NCBI RefSeq assembly: GCF_014334135.1
Contig: NZ_CP060497.1
Location: 2,914,001 to 2,978,000, forward strand
DNA length: 64,000 nucleotides
From: Olivibacter sp. SDN3
GTDB lineage: Bacteria > Bacteroidota > Bacteroidia > Sphingobacteriales > Sphingobacteriaceae
Direction: 5' to 3'
Part shown: piece by piece, positions 37,691 to 46,714 of the stretch
Layout: each line of letters starts with the position of its first letter
Position numbering within the stretch: position 1 is the first letter of the stretch
The notes under the pieces: generated by a model
Databases searched by the model: none
What the model was told of the DNA's origin: nothing
Seen by the model: the letters and a program-made list of their open reading frames with translations, nothing else
Made by a program: the position numbers and the translations under genes

Positions 37691-40507
37691 GTGAAATCAA
37701 TAAGTAATACAATAACGAAGGAAATAATAGTACCTACCCTAAACGTGCTTGTTTGTTTAGCATTGCTTTTTTTTGCAAACTTAGCTTCCGCACAAGAAAC
37801 AACACGTCTATATTTATCCGGCACAGGAAACGATAACCAGGTAGATTGGCAATTCTATTGCACAGAGGGGCGTAATTCCGGCAAATGGACCACGATCCCG
37901 GTTCCCTCCAATTGGGAGTTAGCGGGTTTTGGAACCTATAATTATGGCTTTGATAAAAGCGAGAAGTTGGGCAAAGAAAAGGGGCAATATAAACATACTT
38001 TTCAGGTGCCATCATCTTGGGAAGGAAAACATATAAATATCGTTTTTGAAGGCGTGATGACCGATGCTGAAGTAAGGGTGAATGGTCAATTGGCAGGTCC
38101 GGTACATCAGGGGGCTTTCTACGCTTTTAGATATAATATTTCGAAACTGTTACATTTTGGTAAGGAGAATATACTAGAAGTTAATGTGTCTAAACATTCA
38201 GAAAATGAGTCGGTTAACGATGCCGAGCGAAAAGCTGACTTTTGGATTTTTGGCGGTATTTTTCGGCCTGTTTGGCTAGAAGTATTGCCTAAAACGCATA
38301 TAGAGAGGGTCTCGTTAGATGCCAGGGCAAATGGTGATTTTCGCGCAAACTTACAGCTGAACACCTCGGCCGATGAGGTGAAAGGCCAGATCTATTCATT
38401 GGAGGGCAAACCTATTGGAACGCCATTTTTACAAAAAATCACCTCGGAACAAAATGAGATCTTTTTGCATACGCAAATTAGTCAACCTGCTCTGTGGTCG
38501 TCAGAATTTCCTAATTTATATGAAGTAGTGTTTGAATTATATACAGGGAATGAATTGGTTCATCGGGAAAAAAAGCGTTTCGGGTTTAGAACAGTGGAGG
38601 TGCGTGAAAGAGATGGTATTTATGTCAATGGTGTGAAAATGAAATTTAAAGGAGTAAACCGCCACGCTTTTTGGCCGTCTTCGGGACGTACTACGAGTAA
38701 ACAAATCAGCATTGCCGACGTGAAACTTATGAAAGAGATGAATATGAATGCTGTTCGTATGTCTCATTATCCACCGGATGGTCATTTCTTGGATATATGC
38801 GACTCTTTAGGGCTTTTCGTGATGGATGAACTCGCAGGATGGCATGGACATTATGATACACCTATTGGTACTAAATTGTTGAAGGAAATGATGGCTCATG
38901 ATGAAAATCATCCATCCATCGTGATTTGGGCAAATGGCAATGAAGGGGGGCATAATCTTGATTTGGATAGTATTTTTTTAGCAGAAGACATACAAGAGCG
39001 GCCAGTGGTTCATCCATGGCAACTCTTTGGAGGGATTGAGACACAACATTACCGTGAATACAACTACGGCATCGGAAACTACAACAATGGTCGGGAAATT
39101 GTTATGCCTACCGAATTTCTTCATGGCATGTATGACGGTGGTCATGGGGCTGGTTTGGAAGATTATTGGACGCATATGTGGCATGATCCACGGTCTGCGG
39201 GGGGATTCTTATGGGATTTTGCTGATCAGGGTGTGGTGCGTACGGATAGAAAGGACTCGATCGATACTGACGGCAATCATGGAGCGGATGGTATCGTAGG
39301 ACCCTATAGGGAAAAGGAGGCTAGTTTTTTTGCTATTAAAGAAATATGGAGCCCTGTGTTCATCGAGAAAAGGGCAATAACACCGAGTTTCGATGGTACC
39401 TTTGAGATGGAAAACAGATACGCTTTTACCAATCTGAATCAGTGCGCCTTTACTTGGAAGATAAAAAGGTGGAACGAACAGGCGGAGCCGATCGACTCTT
39501 TAATGGGGGAAGCGCCTGCACCAGACATTAAACCCTTACAAAAGGGTAATTTAAAGCTTAAACTTCCAACTAATTGGCAAAATTTTGACGTGTTATATGT
39601 GACGGCGACCGATCCTCATAAAAATGAACTATTTACTTGGAGTTACCCTATTAGTCAGCCAAAAGACCTTATTAGGCAATTAGTGGATACAATAGGTAAT
39701 AATGCCGTGGAAGTAGAAGAACGCGATTCGTTATATATTGTTCAGGCTGGCGAAATCATTCTCCATATTAATAACCGCACTGGCGTTTTACATAAAGTAA
39801 GTAATAAGGAGGGAGATATTCCTTTTAATAGTGGTCCGGTATTACAACAGGGAGAAAACAATTTTAGGGGTTTTACTCATCGTAAAGAAGGAGATCAGTT
39901 GATGATTACTTCCACATTTGACGAAAAATTGAGCTATAACACACTTGAGTGGACGGTCTACCCCTCGGGCTGGGTGAAGCTGTTTGTTCGTTATTTTCCC
40001 GGAGATTACTTTACAGATTTTGTTGGACTTAATTTTTTGCTGCCTGAAGACCAAATACTGGGGGTAAAATATATGGGAATCGGACCCTACCGGGTTTGGA
40101 AAAACAGAATGAGGGGACAGGCCTTTGGCGTTTGGAGTAAAGCCTATAATGATAGTGAAACGGGAGAAGCTCCTTGGCTTTATCCTGAATTTAAGGGATA
40201 TCACGCGCAGATGTATTGGAGCGAGCTGGAATTAAAAAATCAATCCTTCAGAGTGGTAACACCTGATGAAGACACATTCTTACGCTTGTATACACCGGCA
40301 TATAAGGAAGATCCATGGAAAAACTATGATTTAATATTCCCTTCCGGAGATATTTCGTTTATGCAGGGCATAACAGGAATTGGTACCAAAACACAGAAAA
40401 GGGAAAACACCGGGCCGATGGGGAAAAAGAATATTTTTTATGATTACGAAAAGGATCCCAGTAGGGCAAAAGAACTAACCTTGTATTTTGATTTTAGTTC
40501 TAAATAA
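37691..40507 (+). CDS. GH2 beta-glycosidase 1 (beta-galactosidase-like), GTG start
   Basis: Secreted GH2 enzyme of 938 residues. No ATG fits in frame, so the GTG at 37691 is the likely start; a signal segment ends at about NLASAQ. Domain order is jelly roll (IPVPSNWELAGFGTYNYGFD), immunoglobulin-like domain, TIM barrel, then a large beta-galactosidase small-chain-like C-terminus. The general acid is Glu418 in WANGNEGGH and the nucleophile is probably Glu475 in MPTEFLHG. Beta-galactosidase, beta-glucuronidase and related activities all occur in GH2. It starts 27 bases after the propeller gene. Confidence 0.88.
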   Translation: MKSISNTITKEIIVPTLNVLVCLALLFFANLASAQETTRLYLSGTGNDNQVDWQFYCTEGRNSGKWTTIPVPSNWELAGFGTYNYGFDKSEKLGKEKGQYKHTFQVPSSWEGKHINIVFEGVMTDAEVRVNGQLAGPVHQGAFYAFRYNISKLLHFGKENILEVNVSKHSENESVNDAERKADFWIFGGIFRPVWLEVLPKTHIERVSLDARANGDFRANLQLNTSADEVKGQIYSLEGKPIGTPFLQKITSEQNEIFLHTQISQPALWSSEFPNLYEVVFELYTGNELVHREKKRFGFRTVEVRERDGIYVNGVKMKFKGVNRHAFWPSSGRTTSKQISIADVKLMKEMNMNAVRMSHYPPDGHFLDICDSLGLFVMDELAGWHGHYDTPIGTKLLKEMMAHDENHPSIVIWANGNEGGHNLDLDSIFLAEDIQERPVVHPWQLFGGIETQHYREYNYGIGNYNNGREIVMPTEFLHGMYDGGHGAGLEDYWTHMWHDPRSAGGFLWDFADQGVVRTDRKDSIDTDGNHGADGIVGPYREKEASFFAIKEIWSPVFIEKRAITPSFDGTFEMENRYAFTNLNQCAFTWKIKRWNEQAEPIDSLMGEAPAPDIKPLQKGNLKLKLPTNWQNFDVLYVTATDPHKNELFTWSYPISQPKDLIRQLVDTIGNNAVEVEERDSLYIVQAGEIILHINNRTGVLHKVSNKEGDIPFNSGPVLQQGENNFRGFTHRKEGDQLMITSTFDEKLSYNTLEWTVYPSGWVKLFVRYFPGDYFTDFVGLNFLLPEDQILGVKYMGIGPYRVWKNRMRGQAFGVWSKAYNDSETGEAPWLYPEFKGYHAQMYWSELELKNQSFRVVTPDEDTFLRLYTPAYKEDPWKNYDLIFPSGDISFMQGITGIGTKTQKRENTGPMGKKNIFYDYEKDPSRAKELTLYFDFSSK

Positions 40508-40513
40508 GCGCAT

Positions 40514-43261
40514 ATGTATAAAGCACTTACACATATATTCTTCATTGTATGGCTTTCATTACCGGCAACCTTGGTGTTTGCGGGTCAGGTTGGTATCACG
40601 CATCTACGCTGCGAGTTGCTTAACAACCCCCAGGGGATCGATGTACAGCAACCAAGGCTAAGTTGGGAACTGGTTGGTAATCAGAGAGGACTTAAGCAGG
40701 TCGCTTATCAGATTCAGGTGGCGTCGTCCCCCGAACGTTTGAAGCAAAATCAAATCGATTATTGGGATTCAGGGAGAATAACAACCGACAGTAGCGTACA
40801 TATATCTTATGGAGGAAAAATACTTCGTAGTCGCGATCGCTGCTATTGGCGGGTCAAGGTATGGAGTAGTGATGGCCAAACAGCATGGAGTGATGTGGCG
40901 TATTGGAGTGTCGGTTTGTTAAACTATAATGACTGGAAAGGTCGATGGATTGGTCTTGACCGTGCTTTTGAATGGGATCGGGAAGATCAATTCTCGCGGC
41001 TGTCGGCCAGATATTTCCGAAAAGAGTTTGAAGCAAAAAAAAACATTAAACAGGCAACGGCCTATATCATTGGGCTAGGACTTTATGAATTTTATGTGAA
41101 TGGGATGAAGATTGGTCAGCAGGTGCTGGCCCCGGCTCCAACGGATTATACGAGGGACGTGAAGTATAATACTTTTGATGTAACGAATGCCTTGCTATCG
41201 GGAAAGAACGCGTTGGGTGTAATTTTAGGTAATGGAAGGTATTATGCCATGAGACAGGCTTATAAACCATATAAAATCAAAACTTTTGGTTATCCTAAAT
41301 TGCGATTTAATTTAGAGGTGGAGTATACAGACGGAACGAGTGATTATATCAGCAGCGATGATTCCTGGATGCTTACTGCAGATGGCCCTATTCGCACCAA
41401 CAATGAGTATGATGGCGAAGAATATGACGCCCAGAAAGAATTGATGGGATGGAACGAGGTGGGATATAATGATGAAGCTTGGTTAAAAGCTGAGTTTGTG
41501 CAGGCACCGGGAGGGATGCCGCGTGCCCAGATGAGTGAGTTTATGCAAGTGATGGATACCTTGAAACCTCAGCATATCCATCAGCAAAGTCCGGGGGTAT
41601 ATGTCTTGGATATGGGGCAGAATATGACTGGATGGATAAAAATCCATGTGAAAGGGCAGGCCGGAACACAGGTGAAAATGCGTTTTGCCGAATCGCTCCA
41701 ACCCGATGGAAGTCTCTTTGTTGCGAATCTAAGGGATGCTAAAGTGACGGATAGCTATACTTTAAAGGGAAATGGCCACGAAAACTGGGAACCTCGGTTT
41801 GTATACCATGGATTTCGTTATGTAGAAATAACAGGCTATCCAGGTCAACCTTCCTTAGCTGATTTTGAAGGCATGGTTGTATATGATGCGCTTGAAACTA
41901 CAGGAAAGTTCAAAAGTAGTGACGCTACACTTAACCGGCTTTATCAAAACGCCTTTTGGGGTATTGCCGGGAACTATAAGGGGATGCCGTTAGATTGTCC
42001 GCAGCGAAATGAACGGCAACCTTGGCTGGGCGATCGTACTACAGGCGCATATGGTGAAAGTTTTATGTTTGACAATGCTAAACTATATGCGAAGTGGTTG
42101 GATGATATTCAGGCAGCACAGATGAGTGATGGCAGTATTCCAGATGTTGCCCCGGCTTATTGGCATTACTATAGCGATAATGTAACCTGGCCGGGTACTT
42201 ACCTTACGGTGGCCGACATGTTGTACAGGCAGTATGCAGATAAACGAGTGATCGAAAAGCACTACCCTTCCATGAAAAAATGGATGTTTTATATGCGTGA
42301 TAATTATACGGAAGAGGGACTGATTACAAAAGATAAGTATGGTGATTGGTGTGTGCCGCCTGAATCAGCAGAACTGATTCACTCCCGCGATCCAACAAGA
42401 CAAACCGATGGAGTATTATTGGCATCGTCGACATACTTGCATCTGCTGCAGCTTATGCAAAAGTTTGCTCAACTGTTAGGGGCTGAAAAGGATGAAGCAA
42501 CTTTCCGGGCGATGGCTGAAAAAATGAAAATAGCTTTCAATCAAAAATTCTTCGATACTCAAATAAAACAATATAGTAACAATACCGTAACAGCTAACTT
42601 ATTGCCCTTGGTCTATGATATCGTACCTGCAGAGGATAAGAAGGCTGTTTTTCAGCAGCTTGTACAAAAAATGGATGATAATCAAAGGCATATCAGTACC
42701 GGCGTGATCGGTACGCAGTGGATCATGCGTGGCTTGAGCAATTTCGGGAGACCTGATCTTGCGTTTCAACTGGCTACAAATACGACCTATCCAAGCTGGG
42801 GGTATATGGCTGCAAATGGAGCAACTACTATTTGGGAATTATGGAATGGCAATACAGCTAATCCAAATATGAATTCACAAAACCATGTAATGTTATTGGG
42901 TGACTTGCTGATATGGTATTTTGAGCACGTTGGTGGAATAAGGGCCTTGCAGCCGGGGTTTAAAACCATCGAAATGCAGCCTAATTTTGAGATACCCATG
43001 CTTTGGGCGGAAGCTTCTTATAAGTCGTTACACGGAAAGATAAGCAGTAGTTGGAAGAAAGATGGGCAGGGGATTATTTGGAAGGTTACCATCCCTCCGA
43101 ATACAAAAGCCCACCTATATTTTCCAACGAATAAGGAGGAACATGTCATGGAAAATAAAAAACCGGCAGCAAATGCAGAAGGGGTAAAGTATATAAAAAC
43201 GACCGATGGAAAGATCATCTTTGAAGTCGTAGCAGGAACCTACTCATTTACCATGGAATGA
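40514..43261 (+). CDS. GH78 alpha-L-rhamnosidase 1
   Basis: Secreted enzyme of 915 residues, signal peptide about 1-23. The Bacteroidota GH78 N-terminus reads LRCELLNNPQGIDVQQPRLS. The central (alpha/alpha)6 barrel holds DCPQRNERQPWLGD (Asp494, Glu500), the general-acid region. The likely base is in the TTIWELWNGN stretch near 780. Removes terminal alpha-L-rhamnose, which occurs in rhamnogalacturonans. It begins 6 bases after the GH2 stop. Confidence 0.92.
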   Translation: MYKALTHIFFIVWLSLPATLVFAGQVGITHLRCELLNNPQGIDVQQPRLSWELVGNQRGLKQVAYQIQVASSPERLKQNQIDYWDSGRITTDSSVHISYGGKILRSRDRCYWRVKVWSSDGQTAWSDVAYWSVGLLNYNDWKGRWIGLDRAFEWDREDQFSRLSARYFRKEFEAKKNIKQATAYIIGLGLYEFYVNGMKIGQQVLAPAPTDYTRDVKYNTFDVTNALLSGKNALGVILGNGRYYAMRQAYKPYKIKTFGYPKLRFNLEVEYTDGTSDYISSDDSWMLTADGPIRTNNEYDGEEYDAQKELMGWNEVGYNDEAWLKAEFVQAPGGMPRAQMSEFMQVMDTLKPQHIHQQSPGVYVLDMGQNMTGWIKIHVKGQAGTQVKMRFAESLQPDGSLFVANLRDAKVTDSYTLKGNGHENWEPRFVYHGFRYVEITGYPGQPSLADFEGMVVYDALETTGKFKSSDATLNRLYQNAFWGIAGNYKGMPLDCPQRNERQPWLGDRTTGAYGESFMFDNAKLYAKWLDDIQAAQMSDGSIPDVAPAYWHYYSDNVTWPGTYLTVADMLYRQYADKRVIEKHYPSMKKWMFYMRDNYTEEGLITKDKYGDWCVPPESAELIHSRDPTRQTDGVLLASSTYLHLLQLMQKFAQLLGAEKDEATFRAMAEKMKIAFNQKFFDTQIKQYSNNTVTANLLPLVYDIVPAEDKKAVFQQLVQKMDDNQRHISTGVIGTQWIMRGLSNFGRPDLAFQLATNTTYPSWGYMAANGATTIWELWNGNTANPNMNSQNHVMLLGDLLIWYFEHVGGIRALQPGFKTIEMQPNFEIPMLWAEASYKSLHGKISSSWKKDGQGIIWKVTIPPNTKAHLYFPTNKEEHVMENKKPAANAEGVKYIKTTDGKIIFEVVAGTYSFTME

Positions 43262-43274
43262 ATAATAATAAGAT

Positions 43275-44417
43275 ATGAGACTCGGCAAAATTTACTTTTT
43301 GGTTATAGCGCTATCTGGTCTGTTCACACACACCTTGCATGCGCAAAACCAGATTTGGCGTGAAGGAATAATAGTAGACGAATTTTTGTACGAGCAGGCT
43401 ACATTTCCATCGTGCCATTCGGCAACCATTGTTGAAACACCTACAGGTTTAGTGGCAGCCTTTTTTGGGGGAACGAAAGAACGGCATCCTGACGTGGAGA
43501 TCTATGTATGTAGACAGGTGAACGGAAAATGGACGGCACCCGTTTCAGCTGCCCATGGAATACAACCGAATGGCGATCGTTTGCCTACCTGGAACCCTGT
43601 TCTCTACCAAATACCTGACGGTGACCTATTGCTATTCTATAAAATAGGTCCGAAACCTGCTGAGTGGTGGGGAATGCTTAGGCGTTCGAGCGACGGGGGG
43701 CGTACATGGTCGGAAGCAGCAAGTTTACCACGTGGATATATCGGGCCGGTAAAGAATAAGCCTGTTTTATTGGATAACGGTACACTATTAAGTCCGAGTA
43801 GTACGGAAGGCAATGGTTGGAAGCTTCATTTCGAAGCTACAACCGATTTTGGTAAAAATTGGTATAAGATAGGACCGCTGAAAACCAAAGATAGTATAGA
43901 TGCTATTCAACCCAGTATCCTTAACCATGGAAAAGGTAAGTTGCAATTGTTGGCCCGTAGTAGAAATAGAGCTTTGGTGCAAGCTTGGTCAGCAGATAAC
44001 GGCGAAACATGGTCGGCCATTGAGCCAACAGATCTGCCAAACAATAATTCGGGTACGGATGCCGTGACATTAAAAGACGGGCGTCAGGTACTGGTCTATA
44101 ACCATGTTTTACCTCCGGGAGACTTGGCGAAAGGGCCACGAACACCTCTTAATGTATCGGTTTCAAGGGATGGGAAAAACTGGTACGCAGCCGTAATTTT
44201 GGAAGACTCGCCCATAAGTCAGTATTCCTATCCAGCAGTGATTCAAACACAAGATGGGCTGCTGCATTTCATTTACACGTGGCGAAGGGAGAAAATAAAA
44301 CATGTGGTAGTGGATCCGACCAAGCTGAAACTTCGAAAAATAAAAAGGGGTAAATGGCCTACTTTGAAAGGCTATACCGCACCAACGGCAACCAACTATA
44401 AAAAGGAGGAAGATTAA
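43275..44417 (+). CDS. Sialidase-like six-bladed propeller, secreted
   Basis: Secreted protein of 380 residues, signal peptide ending THTLHAQ. Four Asp boxes mark a sialidase-type propeller: SSDGGRTWSEA, TTDFGKNWYKI, SADNGETWSAI and SRDGKNWYAAV. It is much shorter than the 617-residue propeller. True sialic acid is not a pectin sugar, but the fold also handles related 2-keto-3-deoxy sugars (Kdo, Dha), and both occur in rhamnogalacturonan II. Substrate assignment is therefore only a hypothesis. It begins 13 bases after GH78 1. Confidence 0.7.
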   Translation: MRLGKIYFLVIALSGLFTHTLHAQNQIWREGIIVDEFLYEQATFPSCHSATIVETPTGLVAAFFGGTKERHPDVEIYVCRQVNGKWTAPVSAAHGIQPNGDRLPTWNPVLYQIPDGDLLLFYKIGPKPAEWWGMLRRSSDGGRTWSEAASLPRGYIGPVKNKPVLLDNGTLLSPSSTEGNGWKLHFEATTDFGKNWYKIGPLKTKDSIDAIQPSILNHGKGKLQLLARSRNRALVQAWSADNGETWSAIEPTDLPNNNSGTDAVTLKDGRQVLVYNHVLPPGDLAKGPRTPLNVSVSRDGKNWYAAVILEDSPISQYSYPAVIQTQDGLLHFIYTWRREKIKHVVVDPTKLKLRKIKRGKWPTLKGYTAPTATNYKKEED

Positions 44418-44427
44418 TCAAGGAACG

Positions 44428-45813
44428 ATGAATGTAATACGAATATTAATAGCACTATCGGCAATTGTAGGAAATATATCATTACTGTTTGCGCAGCGTA
44501 GTGATAATCAGTACAAAATGCCTTTACTAACGGTTCTGAAGCAGATCGAGAACAAGTATGACGTTCAAATCAAATACGATGAGAAGCAAGTTCAAGATCG
44601 TTGGTTGAACTATGCGCTTTGGCGTTTCAGGCCGAGTATAGAAGAAACCCTCCAACAGGTGTTGTCGCCCTTAGATTTAAGGGCGTTTCAAGAAGAAGAA
44701 GGCATTTATCGGTTGAGGGAATACGAATATTACCGTTGGCCGGTAAAAGAAGGTTGGGAAAAATTAGATCAAATAGCAGCACAATATGACGATAAGGTGA
44801 GTTGGGAATTAAGAAAAGACTCTTTGCGAACCGAGCTTTGGAAAGCTTTAGCACTATATCCGTTACCTTCTGCACCTGCTTCTAGACCTATCGTGACACC
44901 GATTAGAAAAATGAATGGCTATACCGTACAAAATGTAGCGATCGAACTATTGCCGGGAGTATATGTAAATGGTTCACTCTATAGACCGGAAAAGTTCAAG
45001 GGGAAAATTCCAATTGTATTGAGTCCTGATGGGCATTGGCAAGGGCATCGTTTTAGAAAAGATGCCCAGGTGCGCTGTGCGATGACCGCTCGTATGGGCG
45101 CCATAGCCTTTAGTTATGATTTATTTGGTTGGGGGGAGTCTGGCTTGCAGTTTAAGTACGAAGATCATCGGAAAAGTCTTGCGCAAACTATTCAGGTTTT
45201 AGGTGCAGTGCGTATTTTAGATTACTTGCTCGCGTTAAAAGAAGCAGACACTACCCGTGTGGGGATTTGCGGTGGATCTGGCGGTGGTAGTCATAGTGTA
45301 CTGATGACAGCCCTAGATTCACGTATTAAGTTGAGTATCCCCGTGGTATCACTTTCTTCCTATTTTTATGGAGGCTGTCCTTGTGAAAGCGGCATGCCAA
45401 TTCATCTATGTGCCGGCGGTACTAATAATGTCGAACTGGCAGCAATGGCTGCGCCTAATCCACAGTTAGTAATCTCAGATGGCAGTGACTGGACCGCCCA
45501 TATGCCGGAGCATGATTTTCCATATTTGCAGCAGATCTATAGCTATTACGGGAAACAGGGTTCGATAGAAAACGTGCATTTACCGCAAGAAGGACATGAT
45601 TTTGGTTTTTCCAAACGTAAACCTGTGTATGATTTCTTGTGTAAACATTTTAGTTTAGATGAGCAATTGGTAAAAGACGCACAAGGTAATTACGATGAAA
45701 GCAAATGTGTGATAGAAGAAGAATCAGCACTTTATGTTTTTGGTGAAAATGGTGAGCAGTTACCTGAAAATGTCTTAAGAGGATATAACAATTTGGAAAA
45801 ATTGTTTCAATAG
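44428..45813 (+). CDS. STN-domain plus alpha/beta-hydrolase (esterase) fusion
   Basis: Secreted protein of 461 residues, signal peptide about 1-23. Residues about 31-97 (LLTVLKQIENKYDVQIKYDE, then SIEETLQQVLSPLDLRAF) look like an STN (secretin and TonB N-terminal) domain, normally found on TonB transducers. The rest is an alpha/beta hydrolase. The nucleophile is Ser284 in CGGSGGGSHS, the acid is Asp351 or Asp354 in SDGSDWT, and the base is His390 in QEGHDFG. Acetyl or methyl esterases of pectin (CE families) have this fold. The gene begins 10 bases after the sialidase-like gene. Confidence 0.7.
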   Translation: MNVIRILIALSAIVGNISLLFAQRSDNQYKMPLLTVLKQIENKYDVQIKYDEKQVQDRWLNYALWRFRPSIEETLQQVLSPLDLRAFQEEEGIYRLREYEYYRWPVKEGWEKLDQIAAQYDDKVSWELRKDSLRTELWKALALYPLPSAPASRPIVTPIRKMNGYTVQNVAIELLPGVYVNGSLYRPEKFKGKIPIVLSPDGHWQGHRFRKDAQVRCAMTARMGAIAFSYDLFGWGESGLQFKYEDHRKSLAQTIQVLGAVRILDYLLALKEADTTRVGICGGSGGGSHSVLMTALDSRIKLSIPVVSLSSYFYGGCPCESGMPIHLCAGGTNNVELAAMAAPNPQLVISDGSDWTAHMPEHDFPYLQQIYSYYGKQGSIENVHLPQEGHDFGFSKRKPVYDFLCKHFSLDEQLVKDAQGNYDESKCVIEEESALYVFGENGEQLPENVLRGYNNLEKLFQ

Positions 45814-45832
45814 GAGTTTTAAATATCAAGGA

Positions 45833-46714
45833 ATGAACAGAAGAAAATTTATTTCAAAGACCGCTTATTTGGGAGTAGGGACTGCGATAACACCTATTCT
45901 TGCATGGGGGCGTAAGACTCCAAAGTATAAAATTGCATTAATAGATTTAATGCTCTTGAAGCGTCAAAAAGTAAGTGCCTTGGATCTTACTGAAGAACTT
46001 GGTGCAGATGGGGTTGAAGTCGATATGGGGGGCTTGGGCAATCGGGAAACCTTTGATAGTAAACTGGCACACGGATCTGTACGTAAGGCGTATCTTGAAA
46101 AAGCAAAAACGTTGAATATAGAACTCTGCTCGTTAGCAATGACAGGTTTTTATGCGCAGTCATTGGCTACCCGGCCAACTTATAAAAGAATGGTGCAGGA
46201 TTGTATTGATACCATGGTAGCCATGAAAATAAAAATCGCCTTTTTACCATTAGGCGTACAAGGTGATTTGATACAATACCCTGAACTAAGACCGCAATTG
46301 GTGAAGCGTTTGAAGGTTATTGGTGAAATGGCTAAGAAAGCTGAAGTGACAATCGGTCTTGAGACGGCATTGGATGCTACGGAAGAAAAGGAGTTTCTAA
46401 AGGAGGTTGGTTCAGCGCATATCAAAAGTTATTTCAATTTCTCCAATGCCCTCAAAAATGGTCGCGATTTATGTCAAGAGCTGCGTATCCTGGGTAAGGA
46501 ACATATTTGTCAGATACATTGTACAGACGATGATGGTGTTTTGTTGAAATATAATACACGACTAGATATGCAAAAAGTAAAAGAAACTCTCGATGCGTTG
46601 GGATGGAGTGGATGGCTCGTGATCGAGCGCTCGCGCGATGCCAAAAATCCGGGTGACGTGAAGGGGAACTTTGGGAATAATACGCGTTATATGAAAAAGA
46701 TCTTCCAAGCATGA
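45833..46714 (+). CDS. Exported sugar isomerase/epimerase-like TIM barrel
   Basis: Protein of 293 residues of the xylose-isomerase-like TIM-barrel family. The N-terminus MNRRKFISKTAYLGVGTA carries a twin-arginine-like signal, which suggests folded export to the periplasm. Possible metal ligands are the glutamates in GADGVEVDMGG, TIGLETALDA and LVIERSRD and the histidine in CQIHCTDDDG. Families of this type act as isomerases, epimerases or keto-sugar lyases. The exact reaction is not known. Its stop overlaps the next start as ATGA. Confidence 0.7.
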   Translation: MNRRKFISKTAYLGVGTAITPILAWGRKTPKYKIALIDLMLLKRQKVSALDLTEELGADGVEVDMGGLGNRETFDSKLAHGSVRKAYLEKAKTLNIELCSLAMTGFYAQSLATRPTYKRMVQDCIDTMVAMKIKIAFLPLGVQGDLIQYPELRPQLVKRLKVIGEMAKKAEVTIGLETALDATEEKEFLKEVGSAHIKSYFNFSNALKNGRDLCQELRILGKEHICQIHCTDDDGVLLKYNTRLDMQKVKETLDALGWSGWLVIERSRDAKNPGDVKGNFGNNTRYMKKIFQA

